From Comamonadaceae bacterium (GTDB taxonomy: Bacteria > Pseudomonadota > Gammaproteobacteria > Burkholderiales > Burkholderiaceae_C): a stretch of DNA of 64,000 nucleotides. Positions 26,677 to 34,734 of the stretch are shown here, in pieces. Positions within the stretch are counted from its first letter, which is position 1, and each line of letters opens with the position of its first letter. The translations under genes and the position numbers were made by a program. The stretch is taken from positions 186,001-250,000 of the forward strand of contig CANFOS010000002.1 in NCBI GenBank assembly GCA_947448735.1, read 5' to 3'. The notes under the pieces were generated by a model, which was given only the letters and a program-made list of their open reading frames with translations, searched no databases and was not told the origin of the DNA.

Positions 26677-26757
26677 CAAGTGGTTCGTCACTGGCATACA
26701 TCAGCAAAAGGCCGCTTCGCGGCGTGTGCTGACCGTCATACAACGCAGACGTTAAAC
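26671..26757 (+). repeat. attC-like site 3
   Basis: 87 bases with GCTTAAC at 26671-26677 and GTTAAAC at 26751-26757, both perfect to the core consensus. The inner hairpin is CAGCA ... GCCGC-TTC-GCGGC ... TGCTG. Bases 26703-26727 match attC-like site 1 at 22 of 25 positions with a compensating pair change. The 3' core ends one base before the stop codon of the convergent MmgE/PrpD gene. Confidence 0.82.
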
Positions 26758-26758
26758 G

Positions 26759-28156
26759 TCAACGAACCTTAAAGCCGCCCAGATCCCGCATGCTGGCCAG
26801 CCGGTCGACATGCAGGGCCTCATCATGCAGCGCGTCCAGTCGATCTGCAGGCCACACGCGGCGCGCCAGGTCCATGAATTTGTCCCGGTACTCGGCCGGG
26901 TCAGCCGGGTTGCCGGGCTCGCCGCGTATGGTGTCGCAATGCCCCGCCAGTTGCATGCCGCTTTTGAGCACGATGCGCACGTCGCACAGCTGCTGGTGCG
27001 GAAACTGCGCGCTGTACTCGTCCACCTCCACCAAGTCAACCTTTTGCGTCAGCGCCGTGATGACGGGATTCGCAGCGGCTTGGTCATCAAAACATGTCAG
27101 CCCATGGCTGCGGTTGACGATGACGCTGGCCATGGCAAACGGCGTTGAAAAGCGCGTTGCAAAGGCGTTGCGAATGTCGCGGCGGTTCAGGAAAGCCAGA
27201 AACTTGAACCCACGCACCTCGATGCGTTCAATCTCCTCGGCCAGTGGCCAGCGGGAAGGCTCGCCCAAAGGTGCCAGTGCCTGCCGCAGGGCATCAATGG
27301 CGGCATGTATCGGGCGGCCGCAGCCGTATAACTTGATGTAGCCTTCGCCCAGCAGCCAGCGCGAGCCCAGGTCCTTGACCAGCACATCGGGTTTGAAGTT
27401 GTCGAACAGCACCTCGTCACAGGTAGGCGTCAGCCCGTCGATTGGCCCGGTAAAACCGCTTTTGACCAGCCGCACGGCGGTCTGGCCCATGGTGGCGCTG
27501 TGCGATGCGTACCAGTTGCGCAGTGTCGCGCCGTCTTTCATGCTTTGGCGGTTACCGGCGATGGGCGATGAGCCGGCCAGATTGATCAGCTCCCGCATCA
27601 GCACTGCATCTAAGCCCATCAGTCGCCCCACAGCGACTGCGGCGCCCACCACGCCGTAAGTGCCATGCGGGTGCAGGCACATGCGCATGTCGCAGGCGCT
27701 GCCGATGCGGGCGCAAACCTCGTAGCCAATAGCGCAGGCAAGTAAAAAGTCTGAGCCGCTTTTGCCCAACTGCTGGGCCACTGCCAGCGCGGCCGGAATC
27801 ACCTGAATGCCGGGGTGGCCATTGCTGGTCAGGTTGCCTTCGTCCAGCTCCAGCCAGCAGCCTGCCGCCGCGTTCAGGGCTGCTGCATCGATCGGGTTCA
27901 AACTGGCACCCGTCCCCAGCACCGCAGCCTGGCCAGCGCCTGAAAGCGCCAGCTGCTGCGCCAGCATGGCCTGCATTTCTGGCTGCTGATTGCCAATGGC
28001 ACAAGCTGCCAGCGTGTCTGCCACGATGTAGCGCAAATGCTGCAAGGCCCTGGGTGTCACATCAGCCAACTGCGCCGAGCAGGCAAACGCGGTCAACTCA
28101 TCAAGGTAATCAGTACTGGCGGCTGTGTGGGCTGTAGGGCTTAGTGAACCGGTCAT
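26759..28156 (-). CDS. MmgE/PrpD family protein (copy 1)
   Basis: 465 residues. The MmgE/PrpD fold (2-methylcitrate dehydratase type) includes dehydratases, cis-aconitate decarboxylase and iminodisuccinate epimerase, acting on polycarboxylates. Family blocks are NLTSNGHPGIQVIPAALAVA, the HPHGTYGVVGAAVAVG block and ATLRNWYASHSATMGQ, followed by GYIKLYGCGRPIHAAIDAL. It is a close paralogue of the 29272-30648 gene. It runs divergently from a Bug receptor gene. Its stop codon abuts the cassette array, so the last residues may have been altered by that insertion. Confidence 0.85.
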   Translation of the reverse strand: MTGSLSPTAHTAASTDYLDELTAFACSAQLADVTPRALQHLRYIVADTLAACAIGNQQPEMQAMLAQQLALSGAGQAAVLGTGASLNPIDAAALNAAAGCWLELDEGNLTSNGHPGIQVIPAALAVAQQLGKSGSDFLLACAIGYEVCARIGSACDMRMCLHPHGTYGVVGAAVAVGRLMGLDAVLMRELINLAGSSPIAGNRQSMKDGATLRNWYASHSATMGQTAVRLVKSGFTGPIDGLTPTCDEVLFDNFKPDVLVKDLGSRWLLGEGYIKLYGCGRPIHAAIDALRQALAPLGEPSRWPLAEEIERIEVRGFKFLAFLNRRDIRNAFATRFSTPFAMASVIVNRSHGLTCFDDQAAANPVITALTQKVDLVEVDEYSAQFPHQQLCDVRIVLKSGMQLAGHCDTIRGEPGNPADPAEYRDKFMDLARRVWPADRLDALHDEALHVDRLASMRDLGGFKVR

Positions 28157-28188
28157 GGTGTAGATGGTGAAAATTATTCACTGAATGT

Positions 28189-28229
28189 TTATAAATATAC
28201 TTTGCAATTGATTAAGAATAATTTATTCT
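28189..28229. promoter_or_regulatory. Divergent promoter region with palindrome and motif shared with gntR promoter
   Basis: The 111-base gap between divergent genes is very AT-rich. It holds TTATAAATATA (28189-28199), identical to 43177-43187 in front of the GntR gene, and a perfect palindrome AGAATAA-T-TTATTCT (28215-28229). A common regulator of both ends of the catabolic cluster is possible; AT-rich promoters can also match by chance. Confidence 0.35.
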
Positions 28230-28267
28230 GCACCACGACCTTCTGAACACCTGATTTGGAGCTTTGC

Positions 28268-29251
28268 ATGCGACTTGACCGACGAACTGCCATCGCAGGG
28301 GCCTTGCTGCCCATGGCCTTGCTGTGCGCACCTCTTCCTGCCGCTGCGCAGTCGTTTCCAGACCGGCCCATCAAACTCATCGTCCCCTTTGGCGCTGGCA
28401 GTGCGGTTGACACCATTGCCAGGGCCATCGCCGCGCAGGTCGCCGAGCAAACTGGCCAGGGCGTGCTGGTCGACAACCGCACCGGCGCCAACGGCATCAT
28501 TGCCGCTGAAGCTGTCGCCAAATCGCCAGCCGACGGCTACACGCTGTTCATGCCCAACGACGGCATCATGGCTGCCAACCCAGCCCTCTACGCCAAACTG
28601 CCCTATGACCCGATCAAGGACTTTGCACCCGTTACCCTGACATCTACCGTGCCGCTGGTGTTGGTCGGCAACCCGGCATTTGCGGCAAAAACCGTTCCCG
28701 AACTGATTGCGCTGGCCAAAGCCAAGCCCGGCAGTATCAATTACTCATCGACCGGATCGGGTTCTGCCCAGCATCTGGCGATGGAGTTTTTTGTTGAGGC
28801 CGCAGGCGTCAAGATGACCCATGTGCCCTACAAGGCCATGGGCCCAGCCCTGACCGACGTGATTGCCGGCACGGTGCCGCTGATGTTTTCGGGGATGTCC
28901 AACGTGATTGCGTTTGTCAAAGACGGCAAGCTGCGCGTTTACGGCGTCAGCACGCCCAAACGCTCGACGGCCATGCCTGACGCGCCGACGATTGCCGAAG
29001 CAGGGCTGCCCGGTTACGGCTATGCCGCCTGGAACGGCATCGTCGCTCCTGCCGCCACACCGCCGGAGGTCGTCCGCAAGCTGCACAGTGAGTTTGCCAA
29101 AGCCATCGCCAACCCAGCGCTGCGTGCCAAACTGGCCAGCCTGGGTTTTGATCTGGTCGGTGCCGGTCCGGAAGAATTCGGCAACCTGATCAAAACCGAC
29201 GTGGCCCGCCTGGGCAAACTGGTGCGGGTCGCTGGCATACAGGCCAACTGA
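28268..29251 (+). CDS. Bug family tripartite tricarboxylate transporter receptor (copy 1)
   Basis: About 327 residues; the ATG at 28268 has TTTGGAG upstream. A signal peptide ends at PAAAQS. The Bug/TctC fold is seen in FPDRPIKLIVPFGAGSAVDTIAR, VDNRTGANGIIAAEAVAKSPADGYTL and VPYKAMGPALTDVIAGTVPLMF. These periplasmic receptors bind small carboxylic acids or related compounds, and many genes have no matching TctAB permease nearby; none is seen here. It is followed after 20 bases by a MmgE/PrpD gene, and the pair is mirrored to the left. Confidence 0.9.
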   Translation: MRLDRRTAIAGALLPMALLCAPLPAAAQSFPDRPIKLIVPFGAGSAVDTIARAIAAQVAEQTGQGVLVDNRTGANGIIAAEAVAKSPADGYTLFMPNDGIMAANPALYAKLPYDPIKDFAPVTLTSTVPLVLVGNPAFAAKTVPELIALAKAKPGSINYSSTGSGSAQHLAMEFFVEAAGVKMTHVPYKAMGPALTDVIAGTVPLMFSGMSNVIAFVKDGKLRVYGVSTPKRSTAMPDAPTIAEAGLPGYGYAAWNGIVAPAATPPEVVRKLHSEFAKAIANPALRAKLASLGFDLVGAGPEEFGNLIKTDVARLGKLVRVAGIQAN

Positions 29252-29271
29252 CCAGCGCCTTTGACACACCC

Positions 29272-30648
29272 ATGCCTGATACTCCCCAAGCCGCGCCTGG
29301 CGCAGGCGACTACCTCGACCAGCTCGCCCGCTTTGTTGGCCTGACACCCGAAGAAGACATTCCCGAGGCGGTGCTGGCGCGCACGCGCGAGATTTTGCTC
29401 GACTCTTTCCCGGTGCTGGCCTGCGGCATGCGCACCCCTGAACTGATGGCGCTGTCGGACAAGCAGGTCGCAAGCGCCGCACCCGGCAAGTCTTGGGTGA
29501 TTGGCAAGGGCTGCACCACCAACCGGCTGGACGCGGCCATGCTCAACGGCATCGCCGGTGCCTGGCTTGATTACGACGAAGGCAACTTTTTGGCCAATGG
29601 CCACCCGGGCATGCAAGTGATTCCTGCTGCCCTGGCCGTGGGGCAAGAGCTTGGGCGCAGCGGGCGATCGGTGCTGGCCACCATCGCGCTGGCTTACGAG
29701 GTGGTCGCGCGCATTGGCATGGCCACCAAGATCAAGCTCATCATCAACCCGCACGGCACTTTTGGCGTGGTGGGCGCAGCCCTGGCCACAGCACGGCTGA
29801 CGGGCATGCCCGCGCACCAGCTGCGCAACCTGGCCAGCCTGGCCGCATCAAGCTGCATGGCCACCAACCGCCACACCATGCTGGACGGTGCCACTGTGCG
29901 CAACTGGTATGCGGGCCACAGCGGCTTCATGGGGCAGATGGCGGCGCGGCTTGCCGAGTCAGGCTTCAGTGGCCCGTCAGATGGGGTCAACACCACCTTC
30001 AGCCTGGTACTGGGCGACGGCTTTTCAGGCGCAAAAGCCATCGAAGGCCTGGGCCAGCGCTGGCTGTTGATGGAGGGCTACCTCAAGCTGTATCCGACTG
30101 CCCGTTATGTGCACTCGGCGATTGATGCTTTTTTTGATGCTGTGGCCAAGGCAGCGCGCCGCATTGAGCCAGAAGAGGTGGTGCGTATTGACGTGAGCGC
30201 TTACCGTCTGGCGGCCTACCTGGCCAACCAGCAGCCCAAGGACTGGTTTGGGACGCGTTTTTCGATTCCGTTTGCCGTGGCAACGCTGCTGGTGGGCGGG
30301 CGCAACGGGCTGGAGGCTTTTTCAGACACGGCGGTGGCCGACCCGCGCGTCATGGCGCTGGCGGCAAAAGTTTTTGTCACCGAAGACGAAAGCTACAGCG
30401 CGACCTACCCGGCCGACCAGCGTGTCACGCTCGTCATGCACCTGAACGACGGCAGCGCACTGCGCGGGCAATGCCACATCACCAGCGGTGAACCCACCCG
30501 GCCCCACAAAACCGAAGACCTTGAACGCAAATACCTTGACCTGGCCGAGCCGATATGGGGCCGGCAGCGTGCGGGGCAACTGCGTGACGCGATTCTGACC
30601 ATCGACACCTGCGGCGACGTCAGCCAGCTGGTGAGTTTTTATCCCTGA
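29272..30648 (+). CDS. MmgE/PrpD family protein (copy 2)
   Basis: 458 residues. It shares with copy 1 the blocks ANGHPGMQVIPAALAVGQEL, HGTFGVVGAALATA, ATVRNWYAGHSGFMGQ and GYLKLYPTARYVHSAIDAF, at clear paralogue level, with coverage over the full length. The family fold catalyses dehydration, decarboxylation or epimerisation of polycarboxylic acids. It stands between two Bug receptor genes on the plus strand with gaps of about 20 bases, so these three are likely one operon. The substrate is unknown. Confidence 0.87.
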   Translation: MPDTPQAAPGAGDYLDQLARFVGLTPEEDIPEAVLARTREILLDSFPVLACGMRTPELMALSDKQVASAAPGKSWVIGKGCTTNRLDAAMLNGIAGAWLDYDEGNFLANGHPGMQVIPAALAVGQELGRSGRSVLATIALAYEVVARIGMATKIKLIINPHGTFGVVGAALATARLTGMPAHQLRNLASLAASSCMATNRHTMLDGATVRNWYAGHSGFMGQMAARLAESGFSGPSDGVNTTFSLVLGDGFSGAKAIEGLGQRWLLMEGYLKLYPTARYVHSAIDAFFDAVAKAARRIEPEEVVRIDVSAYRLAAYLANQQPKDWFGTRFSIPFAVATLLVGGRNGLEAFSDTAVADPRVMALAAKVFVTEDESYSATYPADQRVTLVMHLNDGSALRGQCHITSGEPTRPHKTEDLERKYLDLAEPIWGRQRAGQLRDAILTIDTCGDVSQLVSFYP

Positions 30649-30669
30649 AGCGCTTAGATTGGATCACCC

Positions 30670-31635
30670 ATGAAAAAATATCTGTCCGGTCTGCTGGCCA
30701 CCGCCTGCCTGGCCTCAACCGCCATTCACGCGCAAAGCGCCTGGCCTACCCAACCCGTGCGCTTTATCGTGTCGCAGTCGGCGGGCGGCAGCATTGACAT
30801 TGCTGCGCGCCTGATTGGCCAAAAGCTGGGCGACGCGCTGGGCAAAACGGTGGTGGTGGACAACCGGGCCGGTGCCAACGGCATGATTGCAGGGGAGGCC
30901 GCAGCGCGCGCCACCGACGGCCACACCTTTTTGATGACCTCGCCCAGCACACTGACCATCAACCAGCATGTCTACAAAAAAGTGCCTTATGACGTGCCAC
31001 GTGATTTCGTGCCCGTCACGCAAACCACCTCGATTGTTTTCCTGCTGGTCGTCCCGGCAAGCTCGCCCTACAAAACACTGGCTGAACTGATTGCCGCCGC
31101 AAAAGCCAAGCCTGAAGCCATCAAATTTGCGTCAGCCGGCATTGGCAACCAGTCACAACTGGCAGCTGAACTGCTGGCTGCTGCGGCGAACGTCAAGATG
31201 CTGCACGTGCCCTACAAAGGTGAAGCGCCAGCGATCACCGACCTGATTGGCGGCCAGGTTGATTTTATTTTTGGCACCATGCCAGCACTGGTGCCGCAGG
31301 TCAAAAATGGCAAGCTGCGCGCCCTGGTCGTCGGACAGCCGCGCCGCTCTGATGCCGTGCCCGATGTGCCGACCACGACCGAAGCTGGTTTGCCGTCAGT
31401 GGTCGTCACAGGCTGGACCGGCATCATGGCTCCCGCAGGCACGCCGGCGCCAGTCGTCAAGCGCATGCATGACGAAATCGTCAAAATTCTGGCCATGCCA
31501 GATGTGCGCGAAACGCTGGCCAAGGCCGGTGCAGAACCTGTCGGCAGCACGCCGCAGCAATTTGCAGATTTCATCCGTACTGAAACGATCAAGTGGGGCA
31601 GTGCGGTGAAGCAGGCGGGGATCACGCCGGAGTAA
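30670..31635 (+). CDS. Bug family tripartite tricarboxylate transporter receptor (copy 2)
   Basis: 321 residues with a signal peptide (MKKYLSGLLATACLASTAIHAQS). Typical Bug blocks are WPTQPVRFIVSQSAGGSIDIAAR, VVDNRAGANGMIAGEAAARA and MLHVPYKGEAPAITDLIGGQVDF. It differs from copy 1 enough to suggest another ligand. It is the last gene of the rightward trio and converges on the maleate-isomerase-family gene; the 60-base gap contains a 12-base tandem repeat. Confidence 0.9.
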   Translation: MKKYLSGLLATACLASTAIHAQSAWPTQPVRFIVSQSAGGSIDIAARLIGQKLGDALGKTVVVDNRAGANGMIAGEAAARATDGHTFLMTSPSTLTINQHVYKKVPYDVPRDFVPVTQTTSIVFLLVVPASSPYKTLAELIAAAKAKPEAIKFASAGIGNQSQLAAELLAAAANVKMLHVPYKGEAPAITDLIGGQVDFIFGTMPALVPQVKNGKLRALVVGQPRRSDAVPDVPTTTEAGLPSVVVTGWTGIMAPAGTPAPVVKRMHDEIVKILAMPDVRETLAKAGAEPVGSTPQQFADFIRTETIKWGSAVKQAGITPE

Positions 31636-31639
31636 ACAA

Positions 31640-31675
31640 GCGATGCAAGACGCTATGAAAGGCGCTATGAAAGGC
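31640..31675. repeat. 12-base tandem repeat between convergent genes
   Basis: GCTATGAAAGGC occurs twice without a gap (31652-31663, 31664-31675), and the 12 bases before (GCGATGCAAGAC) match at 9 positions. The three units fill much of the gap between the Bug gene and the convergent next gene. No function is evident. Confidence 0.6.
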
Positions 31676-31695
31676 GGCTTGGCGTCAGCAGTTTT

Positions 31696-32469
31696 TCAAT
31701 ACTTTTCAGCCAACAAGCCCATCCCAGCCAGCTTGTCGTTGATGCCCAGCCTGCGCATGGCCAGCCAGTAGGTGGCAACATTCACGCCGATCAGCGGCTT
31801 GCCAAATTTCTTTTCAATCTCGGGTGTCATGCCAGACACCGGCAGGTTGGTGCCGACATGAATCAGCGCCTCGGCATCTAGGGTGTTGGTGTCTTCAAAA
31901 CCCTGCATGATCTGCTCCCGGCTGAAGCGCGCGACCGCTGTCGGGCCAACAGATTTCAAGCCATGCGTGGCCACCACGTCGTAACCACAGGACCTGAAAA
32001 AGTCTGCAATCATGTTGTCTGCTGGCGGCCAGTACGGCGTCAGGATGGCAATGCGTTTGGGGTTGCCAATCGCCTGAAGGCCTGCCAACACCGCGCGTGA
32101 CGGCGTGATGAAGGGAACGCCGCACAAGGCTTCCAGGCGGTTTTCTTCATCGATGGCGCGCTGGCCATCACCGCGAAACGAATGAATGGAATGCCCGTGG
32201 GCCACCACATGCGGCTCGCACACCATCACCAGCTTGAGCGCGTCTTCCAGGTTGCCTTCTTCGGTCTCCAGTGCTTTTTTATACGCGTCCTGGTCGTCGT
32301 AGGGGCGCGGAGGCAGATGCATGCGGGTGACGTGGTTGGTCACGCCCGGTGGGCGCATGGCCTCCATCTCGGGCTGCACCACGGTGTTGGTGGCGGGTAC
32401 CACCACAGCCACTTTGGCGCGGTAAGCGATCGTGTCGGTGCTGGGCGTGCGGGCTAGCGAGGTTGTCAT
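31696..32469 (-). CDS. Maleate cis-trans isomerase/AMDase family protein, catalytic cysteines not seen
   Basis: About 257 residues from the ATG at 32469; a TTG at 32496 is an alternative that overlaps the previous stop. The opening VAVVVPATNTVVQPEMEAM and the C-terminal GKPLIGVNVATYWLAMRRLGI are those of the Asp/Glu-racemase superfamily branch with maleate isomerase and arylmalonate decarboxylase. In the first active-site strand I read VVAHGHSIHSF, with His/Gly where the Cys is expected. In the second I read ALIHVGTNLPV, with Gly instead of the Cys of SCTN. A chemistry other than two-Cys isomerisation is likely. It is last in the leftward operon. Confidence 0.75.
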   Translation of the reverse strand: MTTSLARTPSTDTIAYRAKVAVVVPATNTVVQPEMEAMRPPGVTNHVTRMHLPPRPYDDQDAYKKALETEEGNLEDALKLVMVCEPHVVAHGHSIHSFRGDGQRAIDEENRLEALCGVPFITPSRAVLAGLQAIGNPKRIAILTPYWPPADNMIADFFRSCGYDVVATHGLKSVGPTAVARFSREQIMQGFEDTNTLDAEALIHVGTNLPVSGMTPEIEKKFGKPLIGVNVATYWLAMRRLGINDKLAGMGLLAEKY

Positions 32470-32488
32470 GGATGTATCGACAAAAGCG

Positions 32489-33478
32489 TTATTCAATTTT
32501 CAAATTGCTGGCTTTGGCGGCCTCGGCCCAGGTGGCTGAATCCGTACGCAGCGTATTGGCAAACTGCGCAGGGGTATCGCCAATCGGGTCTACCCCCAGT
32601 TGCCACAGGCGCGCACGCATCTCCGGCTTGCTGACGGCCAACTGCACAGCTTCTGCGATGCGGTTGACGATGGCAGGCGGTGTGCCAGCCGGCGCGACGA
32701 TACCGTTCCAGGTCAAAGTCTTAAAACCTGGGTAGCCCGATTCTGCCAATGTCGGTACGTCAGGGATCTGTTTGGCGCGTTCAAGGCTGGACACAGCGAT
32801 GATGCGGATCTTGCCGCCGTCTGCATGGGGCGCAAGCTCGGACAAGTTGCCGAAATACATCTGCACCTGGCCGCCCAGCAAATCTGCAACGGCAGGGCCG
32901 CCGCCTTTGTAGCTGACATGGGTCATGTTCACGCCGGCGCGTTTGAGGAAAAGCACGGGTGACAGGTGCGACACACTGCCGGCACCACCGGAAGCAAAGT
33001 TGAGCTTGCCGTCGTTCTTTTTGGCGTAAGCCACAAACTCCCGCACATTTTTGGCGGGGACGGAACTGCTGATGGCGATCACAAACGGGTTGCTGCCCAC
33101 ATTGCTGACGGGTACAAAATCGCGCGCTGGATCGAACTTGGTTTTGGTGATGGACGGCAGTATGGCCAGGACCGGCATGGCAGCCATGAACAGCGTGTAG
33201 CCGTCAGGCGGCGACTGGGCCACAAAGTCCGCAGCGATGGCGCCATTGGCACCCGCCTTGTTTTCAACCAGGACAGGCTGGCCCAGCGACTGGGAAATGC
33301 GCTCGGCCGTCAGGCGCGCAATGCCGTCGGTGTTGCCGCCCGCCGCAAACGGCACGATGATTTTGATGGGTTTTTGTGGCCAGTTCGTTGTTTGTGCATG
33401 GCCGAATGCCGATACGCCAAGCAAAGCCAGCGCGAGGCTGGTCAGTTGGAGGCGTCGCGTCAGCTGGGTAGTGGTCAT
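32489..33478 (-). CDS. Bug family tripartite tricarboxylate transporter receptor (copy 3)
   Basis: About 329 residues from the ATG at 33478, with AAAGG upstream. A signal peptide ends at SAFGHAQ. Bug features: WPQKPIKIIVPFAAGGNTDGIAR, VENKAGANGAIAADFVAQSPPDGY and THVSYKGGGPAVADLLGGQVQMY. It is the eleventh gene of the leftward operon, between the FAD monooxygenase and the maleate-isomerase-family gene. With an ABC importer in the same operon it gives the cluster at least two kinds of solute capture. Confidence 0.9.
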   Translation of the reverse strand: MTTTQLTRRLQLTSLALALLGVSAFGHAQTTNWPQKPIKIIVPFAAGGNTDGIARLTAERISQSLGQPVLVENKAGANGAIAADFVAQSPPDGYTLFMAAMPVLAILPSITKTKFDPARDFVPVSNVGSNPFVIAISSSVPAKNVREFVAYAKKNDGKLNFASGGAGSVSHLSPVLFLKRAGVNMTHVSYKGGGPAVADLLGGQVQMYFGNLSELAPHADGGKIRIIAVSSLERAKQIPDVPTLAESGYPGFKTLTWNGIVAPAGTPPAIVNRIAEAVQLAVSKPEMRARLWQLGVDPIGDTPAQFANTLRTDSATWAEAAKASNLKIE

Positions 33479-33513
33479 GGTGGCCTTTGCATGTTGGAAT
33501 AACGTGAGACAGG

Positions 33514-34734
33514 TCAAGTGATGGCATTCGCACGTTTGATGCTGTTGATCATGGATGACATCAGCAAATACTCACGCGTCTTTTGTGGGCTGGCCGCTGT
33601 GTCCCGCAGCTCGGCAAAGCGTTTCAACCGGGTGGGCAAATCTTTTTCTTCCAGATTCTGCTTGTTTTTGATGGATGCGTTTTGCACGTATTCCATGGCC
33701 ACGGTGCGGCGCTGCCTTTCGTACAAGTCCAGCACAGCGGTGGATGCAGAACCCAGCACCACCGCTGCCAGCTTTTCACCCAGGTTGATCGCATCATGAA
33801 TGCCGCTGTTCAGCCCAAAGCCGCCCAGCGGATTGTTGACGTGCGCCGAGTCCCCAGCCAGCAGCACGCGGCCAGCGCGGAACTGGTTGGCCACCCGTTG
33901 ATGAACGTTGTAAACGCTTTGGTGAACGATGGGGTAGCGCGTGGATGCGGGGGCGTTGATGGCGCGGTTGATGGCGTTTTGCGCAAACGCGGGGGCCAGC
34001 ACTTCTTCGTCCGTCATGTCGGGCTGCACCGGCAGCGTCATGCGCCACAGGCCGGGTGGGCCCTTGTCAGGCATGCGGAAAAACGCCAGCCATTGCTCCG
34101 GGTCACTGATGTAGGCGTTGTCGGCATAGCCCGCTGGGGCAAAGTCATGGGTGGTGCTGATCACGCTGTAGCGCTCGGGCCAGGTGTAGCCGTCAAACCC
34201 AATGCCTGCGGCTTTGCGGGTCAGGCTGCGGCCACCGTCTGCACCAATCAGCCAGCTGCCTTCAACACGCACCTCGCCTTGCGGCGTGTTGGCCAGCGCT
34301 GTGACGCCATCAGCGGTTTGCGCCAGCGACGCGAACGCATGCGAAAACAGCACCTGCGCATGGCTGTGCTGCAGCAGCATGTTCAACAAGATGGGTGTGA
34401 GCCTATGCTGCTCCAGATGCAGCCGGAAAGGAAACGGCGTGTCGTCTTTCAGCACCGACAAGTCCCACTCCACAATCAAACCGTACTCGCGGTCACGCGA
34501 CTGCCAGCGCGGCACCTGGATGCCGATGGCCATCATCGCGTCGGTCACGCCGGATGCTTGCAGCATCTCCAGTGTGGGCGGGTGAAAGGTCCCGGCACGC
34601 AGATCAATGGTGGTGCTGGGTTCTGACTCGATCACCGTGACGGCTACGCCCCGGCGCGCCAGCTCCAGCGCACACAGCAAGCCAACCGGGCCTGCACCCA
34701 CCACGATGACAGGAAGCGTTTGATGGCCGCTCAT
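33514..34734 (-). CDS. FAD-dependent monooxygenase (aromatic hydroxylase type)
   Basis: 406 residues. The protein belongs to the p-hydroxybenzoate-hydroxylase/PheA-TfdB group of class A flavoprotein monooxygenases: N-terminal VIVVGAGPVGLLCALELARRG (FAD ADP-binding GxGxxG), and the C-terminal VLLAGDSAHVNNPLGGFGLNSG (GD motif that holds the FAD ribityl and closes the active site). Such enzymes hydroxylate activated aromatic or heteroaromatic rings with NAD(P)H and oxygen. It overlaps the hydratase gene by 4 bases. Its presence suggests a ring-bearing or phenolic intermediate in the pathway. Confidence 0.88.
   Translation of the reverse strand: MSGHQTLPVIVVGAGPVGLLCALELARRGVAVTVIESEPSTTIDLRAGTFHPPTLEMLQASGVTDAMMAIGIQVPRWQSRDREYGLIVEWDLSVLKDDTPFPFRLHLEQHRLTPILLNMLLQHSHAQVLFSHAFASLAQTADGVTALANTPQGEVRVEGSWLIGADGGRSLTRKAAGIGFDGYTWPERYSVISTTHDFAPAGYADNAYISDPEQWLAFFRMPDKGPPGLWRMTLPVQPDMTDEEVLAPAFAQNAINRAINAPASTRYPIVHQSVYNVHQRVANQFRAGRVLLAGDSAHVNNPLGGFGLNSGIHDAINLGEKLAAVVLGSASTAVLDLYERQRRTVAMEYVQNASIKNKQNLEEKDLPTRLKRFAELRDTAASPQKTREYLLMSSMINSIKRANAIT

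Noticed and set aside
33583..34626. 347-residue open frame on the plus strand
   Set aside because: Antisense to the FAD monooxygenase gene; no recognisable domain.
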